Source of the DNA: an uncultured Candidatus Melainabacteria bacterium | GTDB taxonomy: Bacteria; Cyanobacteriota; Vampirovibrionia; Gastranaerophilales; Gastranaerophilaceae | Direction: 5' to 3' | NCBI GenBank assembly: GCA_946622835.1 | Contig: CAMOQI010000015.1 | Span: forward strand, 1-9,795 | DNA: 9,795 nucleotides | Shown: positions 1 through 9,151 of the stretch, in pieces | How positions within the stretch are numbered: position 1 is the stretch's first letter | Layout: every line of letters starts with the position of its first letter | Translations under genes and position numbers: made by a program | Notes under the pieces: generated by a model | What the model was told of the DNA's origin: nothing | The model's database searches: none | Seen by the model: the letters and a program-made list of their open reading frames with translations, nothing else

Positions 1-3000
1 AACTATTACATAAAATGCCGGAGTTAATACTGTACCCAAAGTTGCAGCAACAATCATACCGCCGATTACAGTAGAACCTACTGAAATACGGCTATTTGCA
101 CCGGCGCCTGTTGCAAATAATAATGGTAAAATACCCAAGATAAACGCAGCTTCTGTCATCATAATCGCTCTGAATCTTAAAAGTGATGCTTTAATTGCCG
201 CATCTTGAATTGTTAAACCGTGTGATTCATGCTCTTCTTTTGCAAATTCCACAATCAAAATAGATTGTTTTGCCGCCAGCCCGATCAGTGTAATTAGCCC
301 GACCTGTGAATACAAATCCAATGCTTGTCCCATCATCAACTGGAATATCAATGCTCCGACCAATGCAACCGGAGAAATTAAAAGTACCGCTACCGGAATC
401 ATCCAACTTTCATATAATGCTACCAGGAACAAATAAACAAACAATAATGCAAATCCCACAACAAGCCCCGTTTGACCGGAAGATTCTTTTTCCTGTAAAG
501 AGGTACCCGACCATGCATATGTGTAATCTTTCGGTAAATTTTTCTTAGATAAATTTTCCATTGCATTCATTGCATCACCTGTTGACTTGCCGCTAGCCGG
601 AGAACCTTGTATTTGCGCTGAACGAAACTGGTTAAATCTTGTGATAGAAACAGCACCCACGGTTTGTTTTGGCGTAATCATTGTCATAATAGGAACAGGC
701 TGTCCGCCGGTATTCATAACATATATTTTTTGTAAATCTTCAATTTTATTTCTGTAATCGCCTTCTGCTTGCATAAATACTTTGAATACTCTGCCTAATT
801 TATTGAAATCATTGACATATGCATATGACACCGTTGAAGATAATGTATTGTGCAGTTCTGAAATATCCACCTTTTGAGCCAAAGCTTTTTCATAGTCAAT
901 ATCCAATTGATACTGCGGAACATTTGCTTGGAACTGTGTATACACATTTTGCAATGACGGATCCTGATTTGCTTTTGCAATAAATTCACTTGCAAACGCT
1001 GCAAGATCTTGTACACTGGTATTACCTGTTGACATCAGCTGATACTCAAATCCGCCTGCCATACCCAAACCGTCTATTGCCGGCGGAGAAAGCGTAAATA
1101 TAGATGCTTCGGTAATATCTGCCGTACGTTTATAAATCTCCGTTAAAATTCCGTTATGAGAAAGATCCGTTTGTTTACCCTGAATTTTGCGAATAACCCA
1201 GCTTACAGGATTAACTTTTCTTTCTCCCCATTCTTTTAACTGAATAACTATTGTTGCCTGATTAGAAGGACCAAAGCCGCCAAACGCAATAACTCTGTCT
1301 TTATCAATACCTTCTATATCTGCTATTTTACTTATAAATTTTATACATACATCTTCTGTTCTGTTCAATGATGCGCCATCAGGCAATGTTACAACAGATA
1401 TCAACATCCCTTGATCTTCATCAGGTATAAATCCGGTCGGAATAACCTTAAATAAACCCAGCATCAAAAAAACAATCGCAATATATGTGATTATTGTTAA
1501 TTTTTTATCAAATACGAATTTTTTAACAACTTCAATGTAATAATTAGTTAATTTATCAAAATATACATTAAAGAGTTCAAGCCCCTTATCCAAAAATTCA
1601 CCGGCAATTTTTAACAAAGAAATTTTATTATCCTCCGCCTTTTTCGACGGTTTTAACATAATAGAACACATTGCAGGAGAAAGTGACAGTGCGCAGACTG
1701 CCGAAAACGCAATGGAAACCGCAATACAAACTGCGAATTGCTTATACATAGTACCTGACAAACCGCTCATAAAACACATCGGTACAAATACCGCCATAAG
1801 AACAGCCGCCATTGCAATAAGCGAGCCCCCGACTTCACTCATTGTAATTTGTGTCGCCTCCAGAGCGGATTTTCCGTCCTCAATATGTCGTTTTACGTTT
1901 TCTATTACAACAATTGCATCATCAACAACAACCGCAACCGCAAGAACCAACGCGAATAATGTTAATAAGTTTAATGACATTCCCAAAGCCTTTAAGGCAA
2001 TAAATGTACCAACTAACGATACAGGAATTGTTACACAAGGAATTAACGTTGCTTTAAAATCTGCCAAGAATACAAATATAATCAAAATAACAATTATTGA
2101 TGTTAAAAGAATAGTAAATTCTACTTCTGACATTGATTCATTGATAAAAGTAGAACTGTCCATCATAATATCAAGTTTCAAAGAATCAGGAAGTGTGCGC
2201 GACAATTCATCCATTGTTTTATAAATACTGTTACAGATTTCTACCGTATTTGCACCGGGTAAAGGCATAACTTGAATTAATGCTGCCGGTTTTGTATTAA
2301 CGATACCAAACATATTGTACGATTTTGCACCGAGTTCAACTCTTGAAACTTCTTTAAGTCTTAGCTTTGAACCGCTTGAATTTGATCGAATTATAATATT
2401 CCCAAATTCTTCAGGTGTTTGCAACCTGCCTTTTGTCAAAAGTGAAAGCTTTAAACTTGGATTGGCATCAGTCGGTTGATCTCCCAACGCGCCTGTTGAA
2501 ATCTGTGCGTTTTGGTTTCTGATGGCATTTACTATTTCAGACGTTGTAACTTTGTAACTTGCCAATTTTGCAGGATCCAACCAAATTCGCATACTGTAAT
2601 CATCTGCACCAAAAACGTTTACGGATCCTACCCCATTTATCCGCTTTATGGCATCTTTAACATATATGTTCGCATAATTTGTCAAATCCAACTGATTCCA
2701 AGAATCATTGTCAGAGGCAAGATTTAAGATAATTGCACCTGCCCCGCCAACTTTATTCTCAGCCGTAAGACCCTGCTGCATTACCTCTTGCGGTAAAAGA
2801 GCCTGAACCTGTTGAAGTTTGTTCTGAACATTCATCAGATTAACATCATTATCAGTTCCAGTCTTAAAATATATATTTAGATTATAAGCCCCATCATAAC
2901 TTGTTGAGGACATATAAATCATATCCTGTACACCATTAAGCTGCGATTCCAAAAGTGAGGCTATGGAAGATTCTATAACCGCGGCACTTGCTCCCGGATA

Positions 3001-3162
3001 ATATGCCGATATTGTAACCTGCGGAGGAGTAATATTAGGATACTTTTCTTGCTGTAATCCAAAAAGTGAAAGCACACCCAAAATTACGATTAATACCGAT
3101 ATAACAACCGCAAACCTTGGTTTTTTTATGAAAAAATATAAATCTTTTTTATTTATCGCCAT
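1..3162 (-). CDS. RND-family multidrug efflux transporter (AcrB/HAE1 type), C-terminus cut by window edge
   Basis: Inner-membrane, proton-driven pump subunit of a tripartite efflux complex. The frame is open for 1054 codons from ATG 3162 to base 1, with no stop inside the window. N-terminus: [17 protein letters not shown] (TM1), then [20 protein letters not shown], typical of the family. TM4 carries [16 protein letters not shown] with the proton-relay pair Asp414-Asp415 (AcrB Asp407/Asp408). TM10 carries [16 protein letters not shown] with Lys965 (AcrB Lys940). The segment after the first membrane bundle, [12 protein letters not shown], and the late [26 protein letters not shown] stretch (ends at the edge) also match. 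AcrB has 1049 residues and ends about 20 residues after the equivalent point, so only a short tail is missing. The ribosome site AAAAGGAAAAGGGA lies just before the ATG. The adaptor gene is 74 bp upstream on the same strand, so this is its operon partner. Family assignment is firm; the substrate cannot be told from sequence. Confidence 0.96.
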   Translation of the reverse strand, partial: MAINKKDLYFFIKKPRFAVVISVLIVILGVLSLFGLQQEKYPNITPPQVTISAYYPGASAAVIESSIASLLESQLNGVQDMIYMSSTSYDGAYNLNIYFKTGTDNDVNLMNVQNKLQQVQALLPQEVMQQGLTAENKVGGAGAIILNLASDNDSWNQLDLTNYANIYVKDAIKRINGVGSVNVFGADDYSMRIWLDPAKLASYKVTTSEIVNAIRNQNAQISTGALGDQPTDANPSLKLSLLTKGRLQTPEEFGNIIIRSNSSGSKLRLKEVSRVELGAKSYNMFGIVNTKPAALIQVMPLPGANTVEICNSIYKTMDELSRTLPDSLKLDIMMDSSTFINESMSEVEFTILLTSIIVILIIFVFLADFKATLIPCVTIPVSLVGTFIALKALGMSLNLLTLFALVLAVAVVVDDAIVVIENVKRHIEDGKSALEATQITMSEVGGSLIAMAAVLMAVFVPMCFMSGLSGTMYKQFAVCIAVSIAFSAVCALSLSPAMCSIMLKPSKKAEDNKISLLKIAGEFLDKGLELFNVYFDKLTNYYIEVVKKFVFDKKLTIITYIAIVFLMLGLFKVIPTGFIPDEDQGMLISVVTLPDGASLNRTEDVCIKFISKIADIEGIDKDRVIAFGGFGPSNQATIVIQLKEWGERKVNPVSWVIRKIQGKQTDLSHNGILTEIYKRTADITEASIFTLSPPAIDGLGMAGGFEYQLMSTGNTSVQDLAAFASEFIAKANQDPSLQNVYTQFQANVPQYQLDIDYEKALAQKVDISELHNTLSSTVSYAYVNDFNKLGRVFKVFMQAEGDYRNKIEDLQKIYVMNTGGQPVPIMTMITPKQTVGAVSITRFNQFRSAQIQGSPASGKSTGDAMNAMENLSKKNLPKDYTYAWSGTSLQEKESSGQTGLVVGFALLFVYLFLVALYESWMIPVAVLLISPVALVGALIFQLMMGQALDLYSQVGLITLIGLAAKQSILIVEFAKEEHESHGLTIQDAAIKASLLRFRAIMMTEAAFILGILPLLFATGAGANSRISVGSTVIGGMIVAATLGTVLTPAFYVIV

Positions 3163-3236
3163 TCCCTTTTCCTTTTAATTGCACTGAATAAGTGTACAAA
3201 ACTAATTTTAATTCCTGTTTCAATATGATTAAATAT

Positions 3237-4412
3237 TTAATCTTTCTTTTTTGTTTCTTCTTTATACGGAATTGCTTTAACAGCCTGACCGGATTTATAA
3301 ATGTCCTGAATCCCTTTCAAAACAACAACATCATCATATGAAAGGCCTTTTTCTACAATCCAATTATTTTCATAATTTTCATTTACAACAATATCTTTTT
3401 TTACAGCTTTTCCATCTTTAACCGTCCAAACATAATATCCGGTTCCGACATCTGTTTTTGTGGCGGACTGCGGAATAAGCATAACTTTGTACGGATAATT
3501 AACTCTTAAGGTTACATTGACATAATCTCCCGGAACCAAAAACTCATCCGGATTTTCAAACACCGCCCTTAGGGTAACAGTACCTGTCGTTTCATCAACC
3601 TTGTTATCAACAAATTCTATTTTACCTTCCTTTTCATAAGTTGAACCATCTGCAAGTCCCAACAAAACAGATACAGTACTTCCATCGTTTGGATTATCTC
3701 TATAATACCTTTTTAGCTCGATAAAATCGGCACTTTTTAGCGGGAAAATAACTTTCATGGGATTTGTTGTATAAATTTGCGCAATCACACCCGTTGACGG
3801 AGTAACATAGTTTCCGACAGAAACATTTGCTTTCCCGATTCTTCCGTCCATTGGAGATGTAATATTTGTATAACTTAAATTCAAGTTAGCTTTATTCATA
3901 TCAGAAACTGCACCGTCTAATGCAGCTCGATTCTTATTTCTTTGTGTTAGAGCATTATCATAATATTCACGGCTGACCAAATCTTCTTTCAAAAGTTCTT
4001 GAGCTCTTTTTAAATCAATCTCAGAATTATGATAAACTGCAGAATTTTCACTGACAGTAGCCCTTGCACTTCTTGCAGCAAGTGCGTATTCGTCAGGTTC
4101 TATCAGAAATAATTTTTGACCTTTTTTTACTCTATCACCTTCCTGAAAATATCTTTCTTGAAGCCAGCCGCTGACACGAGCAACAACATCAACTGCTTTT
4201 TGAGCTTCAATACGCCCTGTTGTGCTATATGTCGGATAAATTTCCTTTGATTCCGGATGTGCCACTTCAACCGTTTTTGGTTGAGACATAATATATGAGG
4301 TCATAAGCCCTGTAATAAGTGATTTTGTTTGATTATAAGCAATCGGTATTACAATTACTGCAAGTAAAATTGCAACAATTTTAGTTTGTCTTGACTTCCA
4401 ATCTATTCTCAT
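3237..4412 (-). CDS. Efflux RND periplasmic adaptor subunit (membrane fusion protein, AcrA/MexA type)
   Basis: Periplasmic adaptor that joins the RND pump to an outer-membrane channel; 391 residues, the usual size. Visible order: a short cytosolic start, one hydrophobic segment (about residues 11-26), first lipoyl half with VSGWLQERYFQEGDRVKKGQ (80-99), a coiled-coil hairpin rich in Ala, Lys and Glu (about 107-179), second lipoyl half with YTNITSPMDGRIGKANVSVG (181-200), a beta-barrel with VDETTGTVTLRAVFENPDEF (272-291), and a C-terminal membrane-proximal domain. There is no lipobox cysteine near the N-terminus, so I infer anchoring by an uncleaved membrane helix rather than by lipid. The start at 4412 has a ribosome site, AAGGAA, 8 bases upstream. 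First gene of the efflux operon; the transporter follows 74 bp downstream. The upstream region carries a promoter candidate and two palindromic sites. No outer-membrane channel gene is in view; one might lie beyond the left edge. Confidence 0.95.
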   Translation of the reverse strand: MRIDWKSRQTKIVAILLAVIVIPIAYNQTKSLITGLMTSYIMSQPKTVEVAHPESKEIYPTYSTTGRIEAQKAVDVVARVSGWLQERYFQEGDRVKKGQKLFLIEPDEYALAARSARATVSENSAVYHNSEIDLKRAQELLKEDLVSREYYDNALTQRNKNRAALDGAVSDMNKANLNLSYTNITSPMDGRIGKANVSVGNYVTPSTGVIAQIYTTNPMKVIFPLKSADFIELKRYYRDNPNDGSTVSVLLGLADGSTYEKEGKIEFVDNKVDETTGTVTLRAVFENPDEFLVPGDYVNVTLRVNYPYKVMLIPQSATKTDVGTGYYVWTVKDGKAVKKDIVVNENYENNWIVEKGLSYDDVVVLKGIQDIYKSGQAVKAIPYKEETKKKD

Positions 4413-4434
4413 AACACGCTTTCCTTTTTATACC

Positions 4435-4465
4435 TAATATCGTCATACCATTTATAACGATATTA
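4435..4465. promoter_or_regulatory. 31-bp near-perfect palindrome, probable operator of the efflux operon
   Basis: Left arm TAATATCGTCATA (4435-4447) and right arm TATAACGATATTA (4453-4465) pair at 12 of 13 positions around a 5-base centre. The site starts 23 bases upstream of the adaptor ATG and covers the likely -10 element and start point of that gene. A dyad of this size over a pump promoter is what TetR/AcrR-like repressors usually bind; that reading is inference, and no regulator gene is in the window. As RNA it could also form a 5'-leader hairpin. Confidence 0.6.
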
Positions 4466-4490
4466 TAACACCAAGAAAACTATTTGTAAT
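4462..4490 (-). promoter_or_regulatory. Probable promoter of the efflux operon
   Basis: Read on the minus strand, a consensus TATAAT (4467 down to 4462) is preceded by TGT, making an extended -10. ATTACA (4490 down to 4485) sits 17 bases further upstream and matches 4 of 6 bases of TTGACA. Transcription would start near 4455, giving a leader of about 43 bases before the adaptor ATG. The -35 lies inside one palindromic cluster and the -10 inside the other, so both look placed to control this promoter. Confidence 0.55.
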
Positions 4491-4512
4491 CCTTTGATTA
4501 CAAATTTGTGAT
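4482..4512. promoter_or_regulatory. Cluster of TTTGTrAT half-sites with a perfect 10-bp inverted repeat
   Basis: ATTTGTAATC (4482-4491) and GATTACAAAT (4496-4505) form a perfect inverted repeat with a 4-base centre. A third half-site, TTTGTGAT (4505-4512), follows directly, so that ATTACAAA-TTTGTGAT (4497-4512) is itself a dyad with one mismatch. A related TTTGTAAG sits at 4597-4604, just ahead of the groES ribosome site. The cluster overlaps the -35 of the efflux promoter. It looks like a protein-binding site; which protein, and whether it also acts on groES, cannot be told. The region is AT-rich, which raises the chance level for such repeats. Confidence 0.45.
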
Positions 4513-4581
4513 AATTAGATTTTTACAATTGATAATCAAATAATTAAGATTTCCTTAAAATTATTAATGTTTCCGAAATTT

Positions 4582-4590
4582 TGTTATATA
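4582..4590 (+). promoter_or_regulatory. Weak candidate promoter (extended -10) for groES
   Basis: TGT followed by TATATA (4585-4590) resembles an extended -10, and a start near 4597 would give a leader of about 28 bases. No good -35 is found at the usual distance. No CIRCE element (TTAGCACTC, 9 bases, GAGTGCTAA) is present anywhere between 4413 and 4624, so HrcA control of the common type is not supported. Confidence 0.3.
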
Positions 4591-4624
4591 AATGTATTTG
4601 TAAGGTAAAAGAAGGAGAATTATT

Positions 4625-4909
4625 ATGATTAAACCATTAGGAGAAAGAATTGTAATTAAAGTTATAGAAGAAACCGAACAAACTTCAGGCGGAATTTTTA
4701 TCCCTGACAGCGCAAAAGAAAAACCACAAAGAGGGGGAGTTGTTGCCGTTGGTCTGGGCAAATTAAATGACAAAGGCGAAAGAGAACCAATGGATGTTAA
4801 AGTTGGTGATACAATTCTTTACGCAAAATACGCAGGTACAGATGTTAAAATTGACGGCGTTGAATACAAAATTTTATCAATAAAAGACGCGTTGGCAGTT
4901 ATTGAGTAA
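4625..4909 (+). CDS. groES: Co-chaperonin GroES (Cpn10)
   Basis: Cytosolic seven-subunit lid of the GroEL folding chamber. The 94-residue length is normal for Gro[22 protein letters not shown] (2-21) opens the protein, followed by the mobile loop with [14 protein letters not shown] (22-35) that contacts GroEL; its IFI core is the expected hydrophobic tripeptide. GVVAVGLGK and [20 protein letters not shown] complete the beta-barrel. The start is set by a clear ribosome site, AAGGAG (4612-4617), 7 bases before the ATG. First gene of a groES-groEL pair, divergent from the efflux operon. Confidence 0.98.
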   Translation: MIKPLGERIVIKVIEETEQTSGGIFIPDSAKEKPQRGGVVAVGLGKLNDKGEREPMDVKVGDTILYAKYAGTDVKIDGVEYKILSIKDALAVIE

Positions 4910-4937
4910 AAGATGTTAAAGTTATAAGGCAATAAGA

Positions 4938-4968
4938 CATAAAGTTCTTTATGAAAATAAATTATTTT
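4938..4968 (+). other. Inverted repeats in the groES-groEL spacer
   Basis: The spacer of 161 bases (4910-5070) holds CATAAAG-TT-CTTTATG (4938-4953), a perfect 7-bp dyad, followed at once by AAAATAA-A-TTATTTT (4954-4968). The first could form a small hairpin in the transcript, possibly an mRNA processing or attenuation point that sets the GroES to GroEL ratio; the second is AT-only and may be chance. No convincing second promoter and no short gene were found in the rest of the spacer. Confidence 0.35.
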
Positions 4969-5040
4969 AGTGGCAGTATTATTTATGCTTAAACTAATTA
5001 AATGATACGAACTTAACAACTTATCGACTAAACGTCCTAA

Positions 5041-6720
<1,680 letters not shown>

Positions 6721-6760
6721 AAATCTCAAATGATTTTTTAATTCAAATCCGAAAGAATAC

Positions 6761-6792
6761 AAAAAGGTGGAAATAAAATTTCCACCTTTTTT
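6761..6792. terminator. Bidirectional rho-independent terminator after groEL
   Basis: AAAAAGGTGGAAAT (6761-6774) pairs perfectly with ATTTCCACCTTTTT (6778-6791) around a 3-base loop, giving a 14-bp stem with a T-run on the plus strand. On the minus strand the same hairpin also ends in a T-run. It lies 40 bases past the groEL stop and 22 bases past the stop of the converging isomerase gene, so it can end both transcripts. Confidence 0.9.
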
Positions 6793-6813
6793 AACTTTAA
6801 GTATTATCCAATT

Positions 6814-7191
6814 TTATCTTTTTCCGGTAGTTTTTATTATGTGCCAGCCAAATTTTGTTCCCACCGGAGGAGAAATTTCACCGACTTTTAAATCAAATGC
6901 GGTATCTGCAAATTGCTGAGCCATTTGTTTTCTGTTAAAGTACCCTAAATCTCCGCCATTTTGACTTGATGGACATATAGAATACATTCTTGCCGCATCT
7001 TCAAATGTTATTTCACCATTGTCAATTTCTTTTTTAATTTTGACAGCTTCTTTTCTTTTTTTGACCAAGATATGACTTGCACGAACTTCATGAATATCCA
7101 GATTAGGATTTAGAAATCCGCCTGCCGCGAACGAGCCGAGCCCCATAAATAATACTGCAACAGCCATAAACATTTGTATAAATTTTTTCAT
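6814..7191 (-). CDS. Secreted single-domain parvulin-type peptidyl-prolyl cis-trans isomerase (PpiC-like)
   Basis: Catalyses cis-trans isomerisation of bonds before proline, assisting folding. The 125 residues begin with a signal peptide (MKK, hydrophobic run to about residue 19, cleavage likely after Ser-Phe-Ala at 20-22). A single rotamase domain follows (about 35-123). Family marks: VRASHILVKK with His40, YSICPSSQNGGDLGYF with the active-site Cys73, and FGWHIIK with His117. These match the small cytosolic E. coli PpiC closely (SICPS, GGDLG, FGYHIIK there), but this copy carries an export signal and lacks the long N-terminal chaperone region of SurA or PrsA. No lipobox cysteine is seen, so it is probably soluble in the periplasm. 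Ribosome site AAGGGGG ends 7 bases before the ATG. It converges on groEL across a shared terminator and has its own promoter candidate upstream. Confidence 0.93.
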   Translation of the reverse strand: MKKFIQMFMAVAVLFMGLGSFAAGGFLNPNLDIHEVRASHILVKKRKEAVKIKKEIDNGEITFEDAARMYSICPSSQNGGDLGYFNRKQMAQQFADTAFDLKVGEISPPVGTKFGWHIIKTTGKR

Positions 7192-7243
7192 TATTCTACC
7201 CCCTTACAATTTCTACGATTTAATATTATTTTTGTTCAAATAC

Positions 7244-7252
7244 ATTATACCA
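7244..7252 (-). promoter_or_regulatory. Extended -10 promoter for the parvulin gene
   Basis: On the minus strand TGG is followed by a consensus TATAAT (7249 down to 7244). The -35 position holds only a poor match (GTATAA), as is common for extended -10 promoters. Transcription would start near 7237, giving a leader of about 46 bases. It lies in the 82-bp gap after the unknown secreted gene, so the isomerase need not depend on read-through from that gene. Confidence 0.55.
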
Positions 7253-7273
7253 AAAATTCAAAATTTTTATACA

Positions 7274-7921
7274 CTACAACTGAATAGTTCGCAAAACAAA
7301 ATAATATCTGTAGTTTCCCCAATAAACAATTATCGATAAAAAGTTATTATCTAAATCGGAAGCTTCCAAATAAGTCTCGGGAATAGGTTTTCTTTTGGCA
7401 TGCTTATCTTTTTTACCGATAAGCTTTAGAGTTTTTTCTCTTATTATCTGGATTTTTGTCATCTTAATCTGCGGTAAATTATTTTTATAAAAGTCCATCG
7501 GAACCATTTCACGCTTATAACAAGGAATTATATATTTAACCTTCCCCGCCTCTTTAAATAAAATATACCATGAACCTTTATGCTCTCTTGGCGTCAAAAG
7601 ATAATACCCTGGCTCAATCGTGACAGATTTGAAAAATAACGGTGCTGTCATTCTAAAAAGCGGGTACGGAGACCATGTTGAATATCTCGTATCTTGATAT
7701 TCTCCGGGGTCAATGTTATGAATATACTTGAATTCCGGCACAGGCATTTGGCGATATTTTTCCTCAACATCAATATCACCATCATACTCATCTTCCGAAA
7801 TTTCCTGAGCGTTTACATCCGCAGGGTAAGATGCCGAATTATTATCCGCGGCAAAAACTCCGACTGACAACATAAACACTCCAAATATTACGATAAATAC
7901 GTATGCCAAAATCTTTTTCAT
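7274..7921 (-). CDS. Secreted protein of unknown function
   Basis: I do not recognise this 215-residue protein. It begins with a clear signal peptide (MKK, hydrophobic run 4-23, cleavage likely after Val-Phe-Ala at 22-24) and no lipobox cysteine, so it should be soluble in the periplasm or outside the cell. The mature protein opens with an acidic, low-complexity stretch (about 38-55, rich in Asp and Glu). The rest is rich in aromatic residues and probably mostly beta-strand: YSTWSPYPLFR (80-90), EPGYYLLTPREHKGSWYILF (103-122), a very basic loop (161-178), and a closing IIVYWGNYRYYFVLRTIQL. A single cysteine (134) rules out internal disulfides. The start is forced: an in-frame TAA lies 10 bases upstream, and the next Met (17) would destroy the signal peptide. 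No Shine-Dalgarno is present. It precedes the parvulin gene on the same strand by 82 bp. AT content and codon choice are like its neighbours. Confidence 0.85.
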   Translation of the reverse strand: MKKILAYVFIVIFGVFMLSVGVFAADNNSASYPADVNAQEISEDEYDGDIDVEEKYRQMPVPEFKYIHNIDPGEYQDTRYSTWSPYPLFRMTAPLFFKSVTIEPGYYLLTPREHKGSWYILFKEAGKVKYIIPCYKREMVPMDFYKNNLPQIKMTKIQIIREKTLKLIGKKDKHAKRKPIPETYLEASDLDNNFLSIIVYWGNYRYYFVLRTIQL

Positions 7922-7927
7922 ACTAAA

Positions 7928-7955
7928 ATTTTAATAATTTATTTAAAAAAATCAA
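7928..7955 (-). promoter_or_regulatory. Promoter candidate for the unknown secreted gene, predicting a leaderless mRNA
   Basis: On the minus strand TTGATT (7955 down to 7950; 4 of 6 matches to TTGACA), a 16-base spacer and TAAAAT (7933 down to 7928; 5 of 6 matches to TATAAT) form a fair promoter. A start 7 bases past the -10 falls on 7921, the A of the ATG. This agrees with the lack of any ribosome site ahead of the gene. AT-rich sequence yields chance matches, so this is a candidate only. Confidence 0.45.
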
Positions 7956-7956
7956 G

Positions 7957-7985
7957 GGTTAAATGTATGATTTTTGTGCTAGAAT
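7957..7985 (+). promoter_or_regulatory. Promoter candidate for proB, predicting a leaderless mRNA
   Basis: TGC followed by TAGAAT (7980-7985; 5 of 6 matches) forms an extended -10. The -35 position (GGTTAA, 7957-7962) is poor. A start 7 bases past the -10 falls on 7992, the A of the proB ATG. No Shine-Dalgarno-like sequence precedes that ATG. The element sits back to back with the promoter of the divergent gene, with one base between the two -35 positions. Confidence 0.5.
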
Positions 7986-7991
7986 AGATTT

Positions 7992-9140
7992 ATGAAAAGA
8001 GAAGAATTTATAAAAGCAAAACGAATTGTAATTAAACTTGGCACAAACGTTTTAAGAAATGAAGAGGGATATGTATCATTACCTCGGATTTATACATTTA
8101 TTGAAGATATAGCACACCTTGTAAAGTCAGGAAAAGAAGTAATTGTAATAACTTCGGGTGCCGTAGGGTTGGGCAAAAAAAGATTGGGGCTTGAAAGTAC
8201 TGAAGGTACGGCTCTAAAACAGGCATGTGCTGCAATCGGTCAAGGGAAATTAATGTCCATATACGAAAACGGATTTGATACCTATGGACTCACAGCGGCA
8301 CAAATTTTATTGACAGAAGATGATTTCTCAGTTAGGGAAAAATATTTGAGCCTTAGAACAACTTTTAATAAGCTGCTTGAATTAGGTACAATCCCTGTAA
8401 TAAACCAAAATGATACGGTTTCTACTCTTGATATAGCACCAAGATATGTAAAAGAAGATATGCAAGTTTGTTTTTCGGATAATGACAAACTCTCTGCCCT
8501 TGTCACAAGTGAACTTGATGCAGATTTACTGATAATATTATCTGATATAAACGGACTTTATGACGACAATCCTAAAGTAAACCCCCGTGCCAATCTTATA
8601 AAATCAGTCAAAGAGGTTAATGATGAGATAATGTCTTTGGCAGATGGAGTTTCAGATGGCGGCAGAGGAGGCATGGCAACAAAATTACAGGCTGCGCGAA
8701 TGGTTACACGCTTTGGGGGAAAGGTTTTAATTGCTAACGGTAAATTACCGTATATTATCAAAAGAATTTTTGAGGGTGAAGATTTAGGAACAATGTTTTT
8801 ACCTTCCAATGAAAATCTGTCCGATAAAAAACGTTGGATTGGCTATGCAACCAATATAATAGGCAAAATTATCGTTAATGAAGGTGCTAAAAAAGCTTTA
8901 ATAAATGAACTAAAAAGCTTACTGCCTATCGGGGTTATGGATGTTATAAATACTTTTAAAAAAGGAGATGTTATATCTATTTTAGATGAGTACCAAAATG
9001 AATTTGCCAGAGGTATTGTTAATTACGATTCCGAATCATGTAAAAAATTAGCGGGTGCGCATTCTGATAATATTGTTGAAATCCTTGGTTTCAAAAATTA
9101 CGATGCCATTATTACGCGCGATAATATAACGATATTATAG
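7992..9140 (+). CDS. proB: Glutamate 5-kinase
   Basis: Phosphorylates L-glutamate with ATP to glutamyl 5-phosphate, the first and usually proline-inhibited step of proline synthesis, in the cytosol. The 382 residues hold an amino-acid kinase domain (about 1-260) and a C-terminal PUA domain (about 289-370), the full two-domain form. Motifs: RIVIKLGTNVL (11-21), VITSGAVGLGKKRLG (52-66), PVINQNDTVST (135-145), SDNDKLSAL (162-170), LSDINGLYDDNP (183-194) and GGRGGMATKLQAARM (223-237), then KGDVISI and AGAHSDNIVEILG in the PUA part. About ten extra residues (146-160) lie between the NQND and DND motifs compared with E. coli. The start is forced, since an in-frame TAG lies at 7980-7982 and no later start keeps the first motif. 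No ribosome site is visible. proA follows after 11 bases, so the two form an operon. Confidence 0.97.
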   Translation: MKREEFIKAKRIVIKLGTNVLRNEEGYVSLPRIYTFIEDIAHLVKSGKEVIVITSGAVGLGKKRLGLESTEGTALKQACAAIGQGKLMSIYENGFDTYGLTAAQILLTEDDFSVREKYLSLRTTFNKLLELGTIPVINQNDTVSTLDIAPRYVKEDMQVCFSDNDKLSALVTSELDADLLIILSDINGLYDDNPKVNPRANLIKSVKEVNDEIMSLADGVSDGGRGGMATKLQAARMVTRFGGKVLIANGKLPYIIKRIFEGEDLGTMFLPSNENLSDKKRWIGYATNIIGKIIVNEGAKKALINELKSLLPIGVMDVINTFKKGDVISILDEYQNEFARGIVNYDSESCKKLAGAHSDNIVEILGFKNYDAIITRDNITIL

Positions 9141-9151
9141 AGAGAAAATTT

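Noticed and set aside
795..1016. A 73-codon open frame on the minus strand
   Set aside because: It is in a shifted frame inside the transporter, and the true frame through this stretch continues without a stop.
1712..2224. A 170-codon open frame on the plus strand, and shorter ones at 306-548 and 2512-2727
   Set aside because: They lie wholly antisense to the RND transporter, whose frame is intact and strongly conserved. Their translations are low-complexity (Thr, Ile, Asn, Ser) and match no family.
3163..3236. Gap between adaptor and transporter as a possible terminator or promoter
   Set aside because: Only a 4-bp stem (CACT/AGTG) is present, without a T-run. The gene order is the standard one for a single operon.
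4564..5019. Minus-strand open frames opposite groES and the spacer (4564-4773, 4819-5019)
   Set aside because: They overlap groES on the other strand and show no protein-like composition; the spacer part is AT-rich noise.
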